This document shows positions 15,413 to 24,130 of a stretch of 64,000 bases of DNA, piece by piece (the first letter of the stretch is position 1; every line of letters begins with the position of its first letter). Source of the DNA: Candidatus Dormiibacterota bacterium (GTDB lineage: Bacteria; Chloroflexota; Dormibacteria; Aeolococcales; Bog-877); assembly GCA_027313505.1 (NCBI GenBank), contig DAHVDN010000012.1, forward strand, positions 1 through 64,000, written 5' to 3'. The translations under genes were made by a program, and so were the position numbers. The notes below the pieces were generated by a model. That model did not search any database. It was given only the letters and a program-made list of their open reading frames with translations, and was not told the origin of the DNA.

Positions 15413-17422
15413 GTGGTCAGCGCGATGCCCAATTTTGGGGAGGAGGATTCCTCAGAGCTCTTCTGGCTGCCATCCGTCAGCCAGACCCCTCACCTGCCGC
15501 CCCCGCCTGAGGAGGCGGTCGTGGGCGCCCTGGCGGCGCTCAGGGACCTCCTTGGTCCCCACGCCCTCAGAGTCACGGCCGAGCCGCTGCGCCGGCTGCG
15601 CGACCGCGCGGTTCTCGGATATCAGCTGCGCTGGCGGCTTCCCCGCCTCGACGCCCTTCCATCCCCTGACGATTTCTGGAGAGCGGCCGCAGAGGCTGAC
15701 CTTCTGGAGCCGCTCGACGACGCGTTGCTCCTCGCCCAGCTGGCGGTCGCTCAGAATGTGCGGCCGGGCGCGGTGTTCATAAACCTGGTGGGTTTCAGAC
15801 GCCGCCGCCCGGGGATTGCGGGCCTGCTCGCGAGAGAGGTTCGGCGGGCGGACATCCCCGCATCCCGGGTTGTTTGGCAGCTCAACGGGGGAGAGGAGAT
15901 CACGGACGCACCCCCGATCGCCGACCTGGCCTTTGACCTGCGGCTGAAGGGGTTCAAGGTGGCCCTTCTGGGCATTGGCGAGAGCCGCACACGAATGTCG
16001 ACGGTAGCAGCGGTGGTGCCGGAGATCCTGCACATCGACGCCAGCCTGGTCTCGGGAGTCGCTAACAACCCCGGATTGTCCGCGACTGTCAGCGGGCTTG
16101 CCGAGTTCGCTCGTCGAGCGGGCAACCGGCTGGCGGCCGGCGGCATCGCCACCCGAGAGGAGCTCGACTTCCTGCAGCAGCTGGGAGTCGAATACGGCAT
16201 GGGGTCGCTGTTTGGGCTGCCCCAGGTAGCCGAGGGTCCTGAGGCCGTGGAACTGCTCCGTCCGCGAATCCTTCTCGACCTGGACGCGGAGGGGAGTGCC
16301 TCGCCGGGGCTGAGCATCAATGACCCCAAGACCGCTGAGGTCGGAGGGACCCATCTGCCCGTGGCGGGGCGGGGCCACGCGCCTTGGGATGTCACCGAAG
16401 AGCTGGGCCATGCCGCCAGGTCGCTTCAGGGAGAGCATGACCCCGATGTCATTCTGGAACTGGTCGCTGACCATCTGGCCCGGATGGTGCCTTACGACGG
16501 CCTCACCATCTACCAGGCCGACTGGGACGCGCTCCGGTTCCGGCCGCTGCTGGCCCGGTGCACGACGGAGGAAAGCTACGTGGAGGGTGTGATGGGGCAC
16601 ACCTTCGCGATCGGGACCGGGCTGACCGGCTGGGCTTTCGACCTCGGCACTCCGCAGATGGTCAACGACGCCGATTCTCACCCGGCCGCGGGGCATCTGC
16701 CGGGGACCGCGGTGGACGACGAGTCCATGCTTCTCATCCCGCTCGTGGCGGGCGACCACCGTCTCGGAATCATGAACCTGGCGCGGTTCCGGACCGACGC
16801 ATTCACCACGTCGGAGTTGACCACGGCCACCCTGCTCGCCCACATGACCGCGGCCGCCTGGCGCAATGCTCAGCTCTATGCGGAGCAGCTGCAACACGCC
16901 ATCACCGACCCCCTGACCGGCCTTCTCAACACCAGGTGGTTGAGGGATTCCGCGCGCCGAGAGCTAGCGCTGGCCGAGCGGCAGCAGCGGGACCTGGTGC
17001 TGCTCATGATCGACTTGGACAAATTCAAGTTGGTGAACGACAGCTGCGGTCACGGAGCCGGAGACGCCGTCCTGAGGGCGGTGGGGAGTTCACTCCAGGA
17101 GGCGGTGCGTGCGGAGGACGCCGCCATCCGGTACGGAGGAGAGGAGTTCGTAGTCCTCCTCCATGATGCCGGCCCCACTGGGGCGGTCCGAGTCTGGAGG
17201 GAGTTGCGCAGCCGTCTGGCGCAGATTCCGCTTCCCCCCGAATGCAGTCTGGCGAGGGTCACGGCATCGGCGGGAATGGCCCGCTACCCAGACCATGGGC
17301 GGACGATAAGCCAGCTTCTGGGAGCTGCTGACGCGGCCATGTACTCCGTCAAGCGTCGCGGCGGTAACCGGCTCGCGGCGGCCGTAACCGCGAGTCTTAG
17401 AGCGGCTGATCCAGGCAGCTGA
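15413..17422 (+). CDS. Degenerate EAL / GAF / GGDEF protein, probable diguanylate cyclase
   Basis: This soluble 669-aa signalling protein has an EAL-like domain (about 55-280), a GAF domain (about 330-490) and a GGDEF domain (about 505-660). The GGDEF domain is intact: RYGGEEF active site and RAED five residues upstream, a canonical RxxD inhibitory I-site. The EAL-like domain has lost the catalytic Glu (GYQLRWR in place of GYEALxR) and other metal ligands, so it is likely a binding or regulatory module. The protein should make cyclic di-GMP in response to a small-molecule signal at the GAF domain. GTG 15413 or ATG 15425. Its 3' end overlaps the convergent MarR gene by 26 bp. Confidence 0.88.
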   Translation: MVSAMPNFGEEDSSELFWLPSVSQTPHLPPPPEEAVVGALAALRDLLGPHALRVTAEPLRRLRDRAVLGYQLRWRLPRLDALPSPDDFWRAAAEADLLEPLDDALLLAQLAVAQNVRPGAVFINLVGFRRRRPGIAGLLAREVRRADIPASRVVWQLNGGEEITDAPPIADLAFDLRLKGFKVALLGIGESRTRMSTVAAVVPEILHIDASLVSGVANNPGLSATVSGLAEFARRAGNRLAAGGIATREELDFLQQLGVEYGMGSLFGLPQVAEGPEAVELLRPRILLDLDAEGSASPGLSINDPKTAEVGGTHLPVAGRGHAPWDVTEELGHAARSLQGEHDPDVILELVADHLARMVPYDGLTIYQADWDALRFRPLLARCTTEESYVEGVMGHTFAIGTGLTGWAFDLGTPQMVNDADSHPAAGHLPGTAVDDESMLLIPLVAGDHRLGIMNLARFRTDAFTTSELTTATLLAHMTAAAWRNAQLYAEQLQHAITDPLTGLLNTRWLRDSARRELALAERQQRDLVLLMIDLDKFKLVNDSCGHGAGDAVLRAVGSSLQEAVRAEDAAIRYGGEEFVVLLHDAGPTGAVRVWRELRSRLAQIPLPPECSLARVTASAGMARYPDHGRTISQLLGAADAAMYSVKRRGGNRLAAAVTASLRAADPGS

Positions 17423-17885
17423 TGGTGCGTTGCACGGCGCCCATCACCTGCAGCGTCGCCTGAAGCTCCGCATCGGTGAACTTGGAGAGCACCCGCTCGG
17501 CCGCATCCCTCCGAAATCCGGCCGCCTCCTCCGCATCCGCGGCTCCCTTGGGAGTGAGGACCACGTGAACCTGGCGTCGGTCCTCGCCGGCCCTCTGCCG
17601 CTCCACCAAACCGTGCTCCTCCAGTCGGTCCATCAGGGAGCTCACAGAGGGCATGCTGACCGCGAGGATCTCCGCAAGCTGACCGATCGTCACGGGCCCG
17701 AACTCACGAAGGAGCATCAGCACGTGCATCTGGCCGGCGGAGGTGTCCTTGCGGGCAAATCGCGCTGCCGGCCCCTTCCTCCAATGTTGGGCCGCCACCT
17801 GGTCCAGGGCGTCGAGTGCCAACCGCAGAAGCTGTTGGTGAGAGGCTGCTGGTTCGGTCGCGATTTGCGGCACCGAGGCGCTCAT
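17397..17885 (-). CDS. MarR-family transcriptional regulator
   Basis: This 162-aa winged-helix regulator shows SAGQMHVLMLLREFGPVTIGQLAEILAVSMPSVSSLMDRLEEHGLVERQRAGEDRRQVHVVLTPKG-like organisation, a canonical MarR DNA-binding core. It is followed by C-terminal dimerisation helices. It overlaps the upstream MFS efflux gene by 4 nt (ATGA), so it is co-transcribed and probably represses that pump's promoter. The ligand is unknown. It is convergent with, and overlaps by 26 bp, the GGDEF gene. Confidence 0.92.
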   Translation of the reverse strand: MSASVPQIATEPAASHQQLLRLALDALDQVAAQHWRKGPAARFARKDTSAGQMHVLMLLREFGPVTIGQLAEILAVSMPSVSSLMDRLEEHGLVERQRAGEDRRQVHVVLTPKGAADAEEAAGFRRDAAERVLSKFTDAELQATLQVMGAVQRTISCLDQPL

Positions 17886-19540
17886 GGAGCCGCCACCAGC
17901 TGCGGCTCGGCTGACTCGTCCTCAACAGCTGCGGTCTGGTCGGCAACGTTGCCCAAGGAGGTACGCAGCGGGACCTCCTTCATGTAGATGACGGCCACGA
18001 TGGCCAATCCGGCGGCGACGAACCCAAGCCAGAAGCTTGCCCCGATGGCTTGGGCCAAGCTCTGGTGGATTGCATAGACGATAGTCGGGATGAAGTGCTG
18101 CAGCGGGCCCGGGAGCAGGTGGGTCAGCTGGGCTCCGAGATTTCCCACTCCGGTCAGACTCGACTCTCCGCCGCTTGCGAAGTGCGAAGTCAGCCCCTTG
18201 GGCACGCCGGCTCGCGCGAGGTTCTTGGGGAGCTGGCTGGTGAAGGTCGAGGCGAGGTAGGTCCCCGCCACCGCAAGTCCAATCGAACCGCCAACCTGGC
18301 GGAAGAAGGTGAGGTTGCTGGTGGCGACTCCGATGTAGCGCTGGGGGACCGCATTTTGGACGACGACCGTGTACCCGGACATGGATGGCCCGATCCCTAC
18401 TCCCATGACGAACATCCAGCCCCATAGCGACCAATCGCCGACGGTGGCGGTCAGCCGAGTCATCAACAGCATGCCGAGGGTCGCGACGACCATGGACACC
18501 AGCAGCAGCATCTTGTACCTGCCGGTGCGACTGATGATCAGGCCTGCCACCACGCTGGTGCCCATCAGCCCGAGGAGAAGCGGCCAAAGCATGTAGCCAG
18601 AGGCGGTGGCGCTGATGTCACGCACCGCCTGGAAATACCTGGGCAGGAAGATCACCCCGATGAAGAAGGCGAAGGAGAGCAAGAACATCGCGACCTGGGA
18701 GGCCGCGTAGGTTCTAACCCGGAATAGGTCCAAGGGCACGATCGGCTCCGCCACGCGGCTCTCGATGAAAACGAAGACCGCTCCCAGCACCGCGGAGAGA
18801 GCCAGCAAGCCCCCAACCCGCCAGTCGAGCCACCCAATAGTCTGTCCGGAGGTGGTGGTCAGACCCTTCTCGGTCAGGCCGATGAGGAGCGGGATCACGG
18901 CGGCGGTGAAGACCAGTGTTCCAAGGTAGTCGATCGAAGGGCGCGGACCATCCGCCCGATGGTTGGGAAGGATCCAAGAGATGACGACCAGGGCCACGAT
19001 CCCAATGGGCAGGTTGACGTAGAAGACCCAGTGCCAGCTGATGTTGTCGGTGATGAAGCCCCCAAGGAACGGTCCCACCAGGAAGGCCAGTCCGAAGACC
19101 GCACCGAAAAAACCCTGGTACTTGCCCCGCTCACGAGGGGTGAACAGGTCGCCGATCACCGCCAGCGAGATCGGGAACAAAGCGCCGGCTCCGAGCCCCT
19201 GCAGCCCCCTGAAGAAGATGAGCTCCGCCATGCTCTGGGAGAGACCAGAGAGTGCCGAGCCCACCAAAAACAGGGAGATCCCAATGATCAACATCAGCTT
19301 GCGGCCGAAGATATCGGAGAGCTTGCCGTAGATCGGAATCGTCACCGTGCTGGTGAGGAGGTAGGAGGTCACCACCCATACGTAGAGGCTGTTGCCTCCC
19401 AGGTCCGTGACTATCGTTGGCAGCGCCGTGCCGACGACGGTCTGGTCGAGGGCGCTGAGGAAGAGACCGAGCATCACCGCGCTGACGATTGCCAGCTTCG
19501 CGCGCTGGGATAGCTGAATAGATGGTTGCGCTGAGATCAT
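17882..19540 (-). CDS. MFS drug efflux transporter, DHA2 (14-TMS, EmrB/QacA-like) family
   Basis: This 552-aa polytopic protein has about 14 membrane helices. Motif C/D1-type FLSALDQTVVGTALPTIVTDL is at the N-terminus, GKLSDIFGRKLM (motif A) in the first cytoplasmic loop, and a large extracytoplasmic loop before the last helices. These features define the DHA2 multidrug:proton antiporters. ATG 19540 is preferred because GGGAGG lies about 12 nt upstream; an in-frame GTG/ATG extension to 19591 lacks support. The downstream MarR gene is coupled by ATGA. A promoter with flanking inverted repeats lies at 19595-19629. Confidence 0.92.
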   Translation of the reverse strand: MISAQPSIQLSQRAKLAIVSAVMLGLFLSALDQTVVGTALPTIVTDLGGNSLYVWVVTSYLLTSTVTIPIYGKLSDIFGRKLMLIIGISLFLVGSALSGLSQSMAELIFFRGLQGLGAGALFPISLAVIGDLFTPRERGKYQGFFGAVFGLAFLVGPFLGGFITDNISWHWVFYVNLPIGIVALVVISWILPNHRADGPRPSIDYLGTLVFTAAVIPLLIGLTEKGLTTTSGQTIGWLDWRVGGLLALSAVLGAVFVFIESRVAEPIVPLDLFRVRTYAASQVAMFLLSFAFFIGVIFLPRYFQAVRDISATASGYMLWPLLLGLMGTSVVAGLIISRTGRYKMLLLVSMVVATLGMLLMTRLTATVGDWSLWGWMFVMGVGIGPSMSGYTVVVQNAVPQRYIGVATSNLTFFRQVGGSIGLAVAGTYLASTFTSQLPKNLARAGVPKGLTSHFASGGESSLTGVGNLGAQLTHLLPGPLQHFIPTIVYAIHQSLAQAIGASFWLGFVAAGLAIVAVIYMKEVPLRTSLGNVADQTAAVEDESAEPQLVAAP

Positions 19541-19594
19541 CTCCGCCCGTTTCCTCCCTGATTCGTCCCTTGGGACCTTGCCCGACCCCAAAAG

Positions 19595-19629
19595 CTTAGA
19601 GCAATCGAAACTATTATGTCAAATCTAAG
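19595..19629 (-). promoter_or_regulatory. Promoter and candidate operator of the MFS-marR operon
   Basis: On the minus strand a consensus TTGACA (19622-19617) is followed after 16 bp by TCTAAG (19600-19595), a 4/6 match to TATAAT. The arms CTTAGA (19595-19600) and TCTAAG (19624-19629) form an inverted repeat flanking both hexamers, a plausible binding place for the co-encoded MarR protein. Confidence 0.5.
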
Positions 19630-19642
19630 TATAAGGCGGAGC

Positions 19643-21763
19643 CTAAGCGGTTCTGCGGAAGGCGGCCGCCGGCTGGGGGTGAGCGAACAGGTATCCCTGT
19701 CCGAGGGGTACTCCGAGTTCCACCAGTCGGGCGCGTTCCGCTTCGGTCTCGACCCCCTCCGCGATCAGGGTGCAGTCGCCGCGCTCAGCGAAGTGCTGGA
19801 TTCCTGCAACCATCGCCTCCCGGACGGCGTCCCCGGACATGCCCCGTACCAGGGAGATGTCCAGCTTTACGAAGTCGGGCCGGAGCTCCAGAATGTGCCG
19901 GAGACTGGCATATCCGGCTCCGGCGTCATCCACGGCCAACCGGGTGTTGGGTCCCATGTGACGGACTGCCTGGCGCACCTGCTCGTAGTCCTCGATCAGG
20001 CGGTGCTCGGTGATCTCCACCACCACCTCGTATCGCCGTTGTCGCAGAGTGCGGGAGATCTGAGCCTGGGCGCCCACTAGAACCTGGGGCGAGAGGTTTA
20101 ACGAGAGGAATTGATTGGGCTCCAAAAGCTGGCCCCCCGCTCGCAGCGAGCGCTTCAGAGTTGCCAGCTCGAGCTGCTCCAGAAGATCGTGTTCGGCGGC
20201 GATGGCGAACGCCCGGTCCGGGGTGAGGTCTCCCGAAAATCGCGTGAGTGCCTCGTAGCCGACCACCCGCCTCGAGCGGATCTCAACAATCGGTTGGAAG
20301 ACGGGGTGAAAGCTGCCCTCCTCGAGCGCTCTGAGGACCACCTCCGCCCCTCCATCGACGCTGGTTGGCGACGCCAGCAACGGTCCAAGGCTGGTGGCGG
20401 CCGCGATGGCGAAGTCAGCAAGGGACGGCAGCATCGCGATCAGGTGCTGGGAGGCGGTATCCGGATCCGGATCTTCTGTGGCGGTTATCAGGAGTCCGAG
20501 AAGGCGGTTACCCTGCCTGATCGGCGCGTATGCGAAGGCGTGCAGACCGCAGAGTGAACAGGCCGTCCAGTAGTCTCGGATGTCGGGGTCATCGGTCCGT
20601 CGCGCAGCTTCGGCGCAGCGCTCGATCCACGGTCCTGATAGGGCACGCGCCCGCAGGGCGCGGGTTCGCTCGTCGGGCAGTCCACGATAGTTGACCCCGG
20701 GATAACCAAGGGGGGGGTGGGGGTAGCTGGCAACCGGGATCGCCGGACCCGAACCGGCCAGTGAGACGATCTGAGCGATCGCGGTTCCGCGCAGTCGAAC
20801 CAGTTCTCGACAGATGCGCTGAGCGCCCTCGTTCCCTGTTTCCCTCGGGTCCACGAAGGTCGCGACCTCCCGGATCACCCGTCGCTCTGAGAGCTCCATC
20901 ATGAGCAGTTGATGATCTCCCGAGTGTAGGCGGGCGGCCAGCGCGACCATGGTGATCAGCAGGCCCAACCCGGTCTCGAGCCACCCCAGTCGGCTGCCCA
21001 GCGAAGGCCCAGAGCCACCCACCAGGGCCAGCAATAGACCGAGGTTTGCAGCCCCAGCTCCTGAGAGAACCCAGCGCTCGATGGGTCGGAGCGCACCCCA
21101 CCTGGTCCAGGTCAGGCTGATCAGCACTCCGCCGAAAATCAGCGTCACCCATCCCAGCGTGGCTCCGCCGCCCGCGAGCTTGGACAGCTGCTCCGGCGCC
21201 ACTCCACTACCTGCGATCCCGCTACCGACGACCGCCCCCGCCAGAAGCATGGCGGCGAAGATGCTCACAACTCCCGCATAGGAGAGGTGGGTCCATCGCC
21301 CCTGGCTGGAGACCCGCCTCCATACCTCCCCGGGAGTCGCCAAGGAGAGGGTGACACCCAGGGCAAAAACCACGTGCCACAGGAGTCGACCGGAGACATC
21401 GCCCGCCGTGGTCTGCAGGATCTGCAGCCGGCCCCCCTCGGCAGCCCAGATGATACCTGCCGCCATCAACGCGAGAAAGGTTCCCGAGAGCCCCAGGAGC
21501 CTGAGGTTGGTCCCACTCAGCATCTGCTCCTCGAACAGCAGCAGGGCGATGAGGCCGCAGCCAGTGGCCGCTGCGCTGAGGTAGATGACCCGCCCCCCGG
21601 TGGCTCCCGAAGAGCTCAATCGGGCCAGGGGCAACATCGCGAGCACCAGCAGCGCCGTGGCGAGCGCCGCGCGCGCGGCGGGGTCCTTAGGTAGCCGCAA
21701 TCGAGGGAGCCGACGGCTCTGACTCCATTCGACCGGCGCGGCCCGCGACGTCACGCCGGACAC
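19643..21763 (-). CDS. Membrane-anchored GAF/EAL cyclic di-GMP phosphodiesterase
   Basis: The 706-aa protein has about eight N-terminal membrane helices (residues 30-280), a GAF-like middle region (about 300-450, with YWTACSLCGLHAFAYAPI) and a C-terminal EAL domain (465-700). Catalytic motifs are intact: GYEALTR, SLNLSP, EITEHRLIEDY, DDAGAGYASL, KLDISLVRG and AEGVETEAE. It should hydrolyse cyclic di-GMP, opposing the GGDEF protein encoded 2.2 kb away. The GAF-like region carries a CSLC motif that may sense redox or bind metal. Nothing between it and the J-domain gene (104 bp) looks coding. Confidence 0.9.
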   Translation of the reverse strand: MSGVTSRAAPVEWSQSRRLPRLRLPKDPAARAALATALLVLAMLPLARLSSSGATGGRVIYLSAAATGCGLIALLLFEEQMLSGTNLRLLGLSGTFLALMAAGIIWAAEGGRLQILQTTAGDVSGRLLWHVVFALGVTLSLATPGEVWRRVSSQGRWTHLSYAGVVSIFAAMLLAGAVVGSGIAGSGVAPEQLSKLAGGGATLGWVTLIFGGVLISLTWTRWGALRPIERWVLSGAGAANLGLLLALVGGSGPSLGSRLGWLETGLGLLITMVALAARLHSGDHQLLMMELSERRVIREVATFVDPRETGNEGAQRICRELVRLRGTAIAQIVSLAGSGPAIPVASYPHPPLGYPGVNYRGLPDERTRALRARALSGPWIERCAEAARRTDDPDIRDYWTACSLCGLHAFAYAPIRQGNRLLGLLITATEDPDPDTASQHLIAMLPSLADFAIAAATSLGPLLASPTSVDGGAEVVLRALEEGSFHPVFQPIVEIRSRRVVGYEALTRFSGDLTPDRAFAIAAEHDLLEQLELATLKRSLRAGGQLLEPNQFLSLNLSPQVLVGAQAQISRTLRQRRYEVVVEITEHRLIEDYEQVRQAVRHMGPNTRLAVDDAGAGYASLRHILELRPDFVKLDISLVRGMSGDAVREAMVAGIQHFAERGDCTLIAEGVETEAERARLVELGVPLGQGYLFAHPQPAAAFRRTA

Positions 21764-21867
21764 TTCAACCTCTCACCTCGCTTTGGAGCGTATGCTTCCG
21801 GCTCCGGGATCCTGTGACGAATCGAAGTAGCTTTGGTCACAGTAGGGGGCGATCGTCAGCCTACCGG

Positions 21868-23262
21868 TCAGCTGACCCCAGGTGAGAGCTCCATTCCAAG
21901 GACGCTGTGTGTCACCTCTCTCACAACCGACCTCACCCGCTCAGTGACTTCGACGGCCGCCTCTTCTCGGAGCCGAAGGCGGATTGATGGACCCTGCACG
22001 GCGACGAGCGCGGCGGTATCCGGCAGGCGAGCCAGGAGCTGGCCGAGGATGTGCGTCGTGAGCCGGGCTCCGGCATCGCTGAGACTCTGGTCGCGACCGC
22101 TCAAGGATGTTGGGTCGCCCCAGGGAAGTGGGTCCGGGAATCGCCGACGGTCGTTCAGCCATTCCCACGCCGTACGGAAGCTCTTGAGTCCCCCCAGACT
22201 CTCAGGTATCGCTTCCGGTCGATCCAGGGCCGAGCCCCAGGCCGGCTCGTGATGGTCTGGCCGGGGCCTCCTGGACCCGAGTGCCCTGAGCGATATCACC
22301 GGTTCTCCAGCCCTCTTCACAGGAAGGGGCTGCCCTCCCTCTCCAACCGCCGCGAGAGCTTCCCGCAGTTCTCCATCGCCGCTCCAGTAGGCTACGAGTG
22401 CCAGGGTCGGGGGAGGCAGGGAGATGTCGATCAGCGCCTGCATCTTGCGGTCCTGAGATTCCAACCTGTTGACGGGTCTCGGCTCGGCGCACGCCAAGAG
22501 ACCCGCCGGATGGGGCAGGTTCAGCTCATACCCGGCCATTGACAACTTGCCCATCAGGAGTAGGTCGGACCGATAGGGCAGTTCCCGGCGACGGGCGGGC
22601 TGGGCCGACGCCCAGTGTCCCATCGCTCTGCCCAGCTGAAGGAGCTTCCACCGGCCATCGTCATCGGGGGCGTCGCGACCGGGGTCGCGCTCCTCCGCCG
22701 GCTCGACCAGGCCAACCATGGTGGTGAGGCGATGCCGTTCCACGAAGGTCAGCCCCCTAAGGGCTTCGCGCACGTCGCGATGCGGGGGCAGGTCGCCTAT
22801 GAGCAGCGGCGGGGCCGCACCATCTTCAACCATTCGTGAGTACCCGGCCAGGGAGAGGTCCCAACCCCCGCCCGGGACTGCGATGTGGAGGTCGCCCGGT
22901 CCTGCTCGAAGTAGAACCGCTGCCCTCGGCCCCCACGGCCAGGCCGGGACCCGAGTCGGCCTCGCGGGGCTTGTCGGACGCCCCTCCGGTCGCTCGTAGG
23001 TGGAACGGTCGTAAGCGGCTCGTAGCTCGGGGGTCGCCACCAACGCCCAGGCGGTCTGGAGCTGGCTGAAGAGCGCTGTGGCACGGGCCGGATCGAGTCG
23101 CTGGCTACCGCTCCGATGGACCTGGACGTCCGGATGAAGCTCTCGGGCCCGCGCCCTGTACCGCCGCCTCAGCTCCTGCCAGCTGGCGGTTCGCTCCGCT
23201 CCCAACAGCTGGTAAACATCTACCGGCCGGGACGAGGCCCTCATCGGCACGATGGGATCCAT
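21868..23262 (-). CDS. J-domain (DnaJ-like) protein with unknown C-terminal region
   Basis: The 464-aa product starts with a J domain (about residues 12-80): VYQLLGAERTASWQELRRRYRARARELHPD, with the essential HPD loop, and a final helix ending in LRAAYDR. It should stimulate an Hsp70 (DnaK). There is no G/F region, zinc finger or DnaJ C-terminal domain. The remaining 380 residues, including a GDLHIAVPGGGWDLSL segment and several Arg/Pro-rich linkers, are unfamiliar. ATG 23262 is chosen, 28 bp after ccdA ends and with GAGGGG upstream; longer in-frame starts would overlap ccdA. Confidence 0.78.
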   Translation of the reverse strand: MDPIVPMRASSRPVDVYQLLGAERTASWQELRRRYRARARELHPDVQVHRSGSQRLDPARATALFSQLQTAWALVATPELRAAYDRSTYERPEGRPTSPARPTRVPAWPWGPRAAVLLRAGPGDLHIAVPGGGWDLSLAGYSRMVEDGAAPPLLIGDLPPHRDVREALRGLTFVERHRLTTMVGLVEPAEERDPGRDAPDDDGRWKLLQLGRAMGHWASAQPARRRELPYRSDLLLMGKLSMAGYELNLPHPAGLLACAEPRPVNRLESQDRKMQALIDISLPPPTLALVAYWSGDGELREALAAVGEGGQPLPVKRAGEPVISLRALGSRRPRPDHHEPAWGSALDRPEAIPESLGGLKSFRTAWEWLNDRRRFPDPLPWGDPTSLSGRDQSLSDAGARLTTHILGQLLARLPDTAALVAVQGPSIRLRLREEAAVEVTERVRSVVREVTHSVLGMELSPGVS

Positions 23263-23290
23263 CTGATCGAGCCACCCCTCGCTTGCCTGG

Positions 23291-24046
23291 TCACAGGTCG
23301 AACGGGTCCTGGAAGAAACCGGGCATGTGGGCGGAGAGCCAGTCGTTGAAGATGGTGAAGTGGTTGAAGGCAACCAGAACCCCCATCAGCAGAACCACCG
23401 CACCTCCAATGGTGGAGATCAACTGCTGATGTGCGCCCAGCGCCCTGAGCAGCGGTCGAATCCGGTCCAGCAAGAGGGCTGCCAAAAGAAACGGGAGCCC
23501 TAGCCCGATGCAGTAGGCGGTCATCAGGTAGAGCCCCTGCCCGGTGGTTCCCGAGTTCAACCCTGAGGTGAGCACCGCGCCCAGGACCGGCCCGATGCAG
23601 GGTGACCAGCCTGCCGCAAGGCCAAGGCCAAGGAGGAAGCCAGCACCGAATCCTTTGTGCCGGCGGTTCACCGGGAGCACTCTCAGCTCCCGTGAGAGCC
23701 AGCCGATATGGATGAGGCCCATAAGGTTGAGACCGAGCAGTATGACCATGACCCCCAGGACCGGCGTGACCACTGTCCTCCACGGCGAAAGGAGGCGGTC
23801 CAGCGCATAGAAGAAGGCGATGCTGAATACCGCAAGGCCGACAACGAAACCCACCGATCCGCGGATGACCCGCCACCGCGGGCCGGCGCGCAAAGACCGT
23901 CCGCCAGGGGAATTCACCCCAGGCTGAGCTGCCTCGTGGCCCAGAAAGGCGAGGTAGGCAGGGACCAGCGGGAGGACGCAGGGGGAGAGGAAGGAAGCAG
24001 CTCCAGCCGCGGCGGCCAGGGGGAGGGTGACATCGCTCAGCTGCAC
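23291..24046 (-). CDS. ccdA: Cytochrome c biogenesis protein CcdA
   Basis: This membrane thiol-disulfide carrier moves electrons from cytoplasmic thioredoxin to extracytoplasmic proteins for cytochrome c maturation. The 251-aa product has about six helices. The paired cysteines are in SFLSPCVLPLVPAY (helix 1) and GWSPCIGPVLGA (helix 4). GTG 24046 is chosen because AAGGG lies about 9 nt upstream and the family starts right before helix 1; ATG 24097 and TTG 24121 are longer alternatives. No ResA, ResB or heme lyase gene adjoins it. It lies behind metG on the same strand. Confidence 0.92.
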   Translation of the reverse strand: MQLSDVTLPLAAAAGAASFLSPCVLPLVPAYLAFLGHEAAQPGVNSPGGRSLRAGPRWRVIRGSVGFVVGLAVFSIAFFYALDRLLSPWRTVVTPVLGVMVILLGLNLMGLIHIGWLSRELRVLPVNRRHKGFGAGFLLGLGLAAGWSPCIGPVLGAVLTSGLNSGTTGQGLYLMTAYCIGLGLPFLLAALLLDRIRPLLRALGAHQQLISTIGGAVVLLMGVLVAFNHFTIFNDWLSAHMPGFFQDPFDL

Positions 24047-24130
24047 GGTTTCCGACCCTTCGGGCGGTCGCCATCGCGACCGCGACCTGATTCGCATTGC
24101 TTGGGCAAAGCTGGGAACCAAAGGGCGTGC

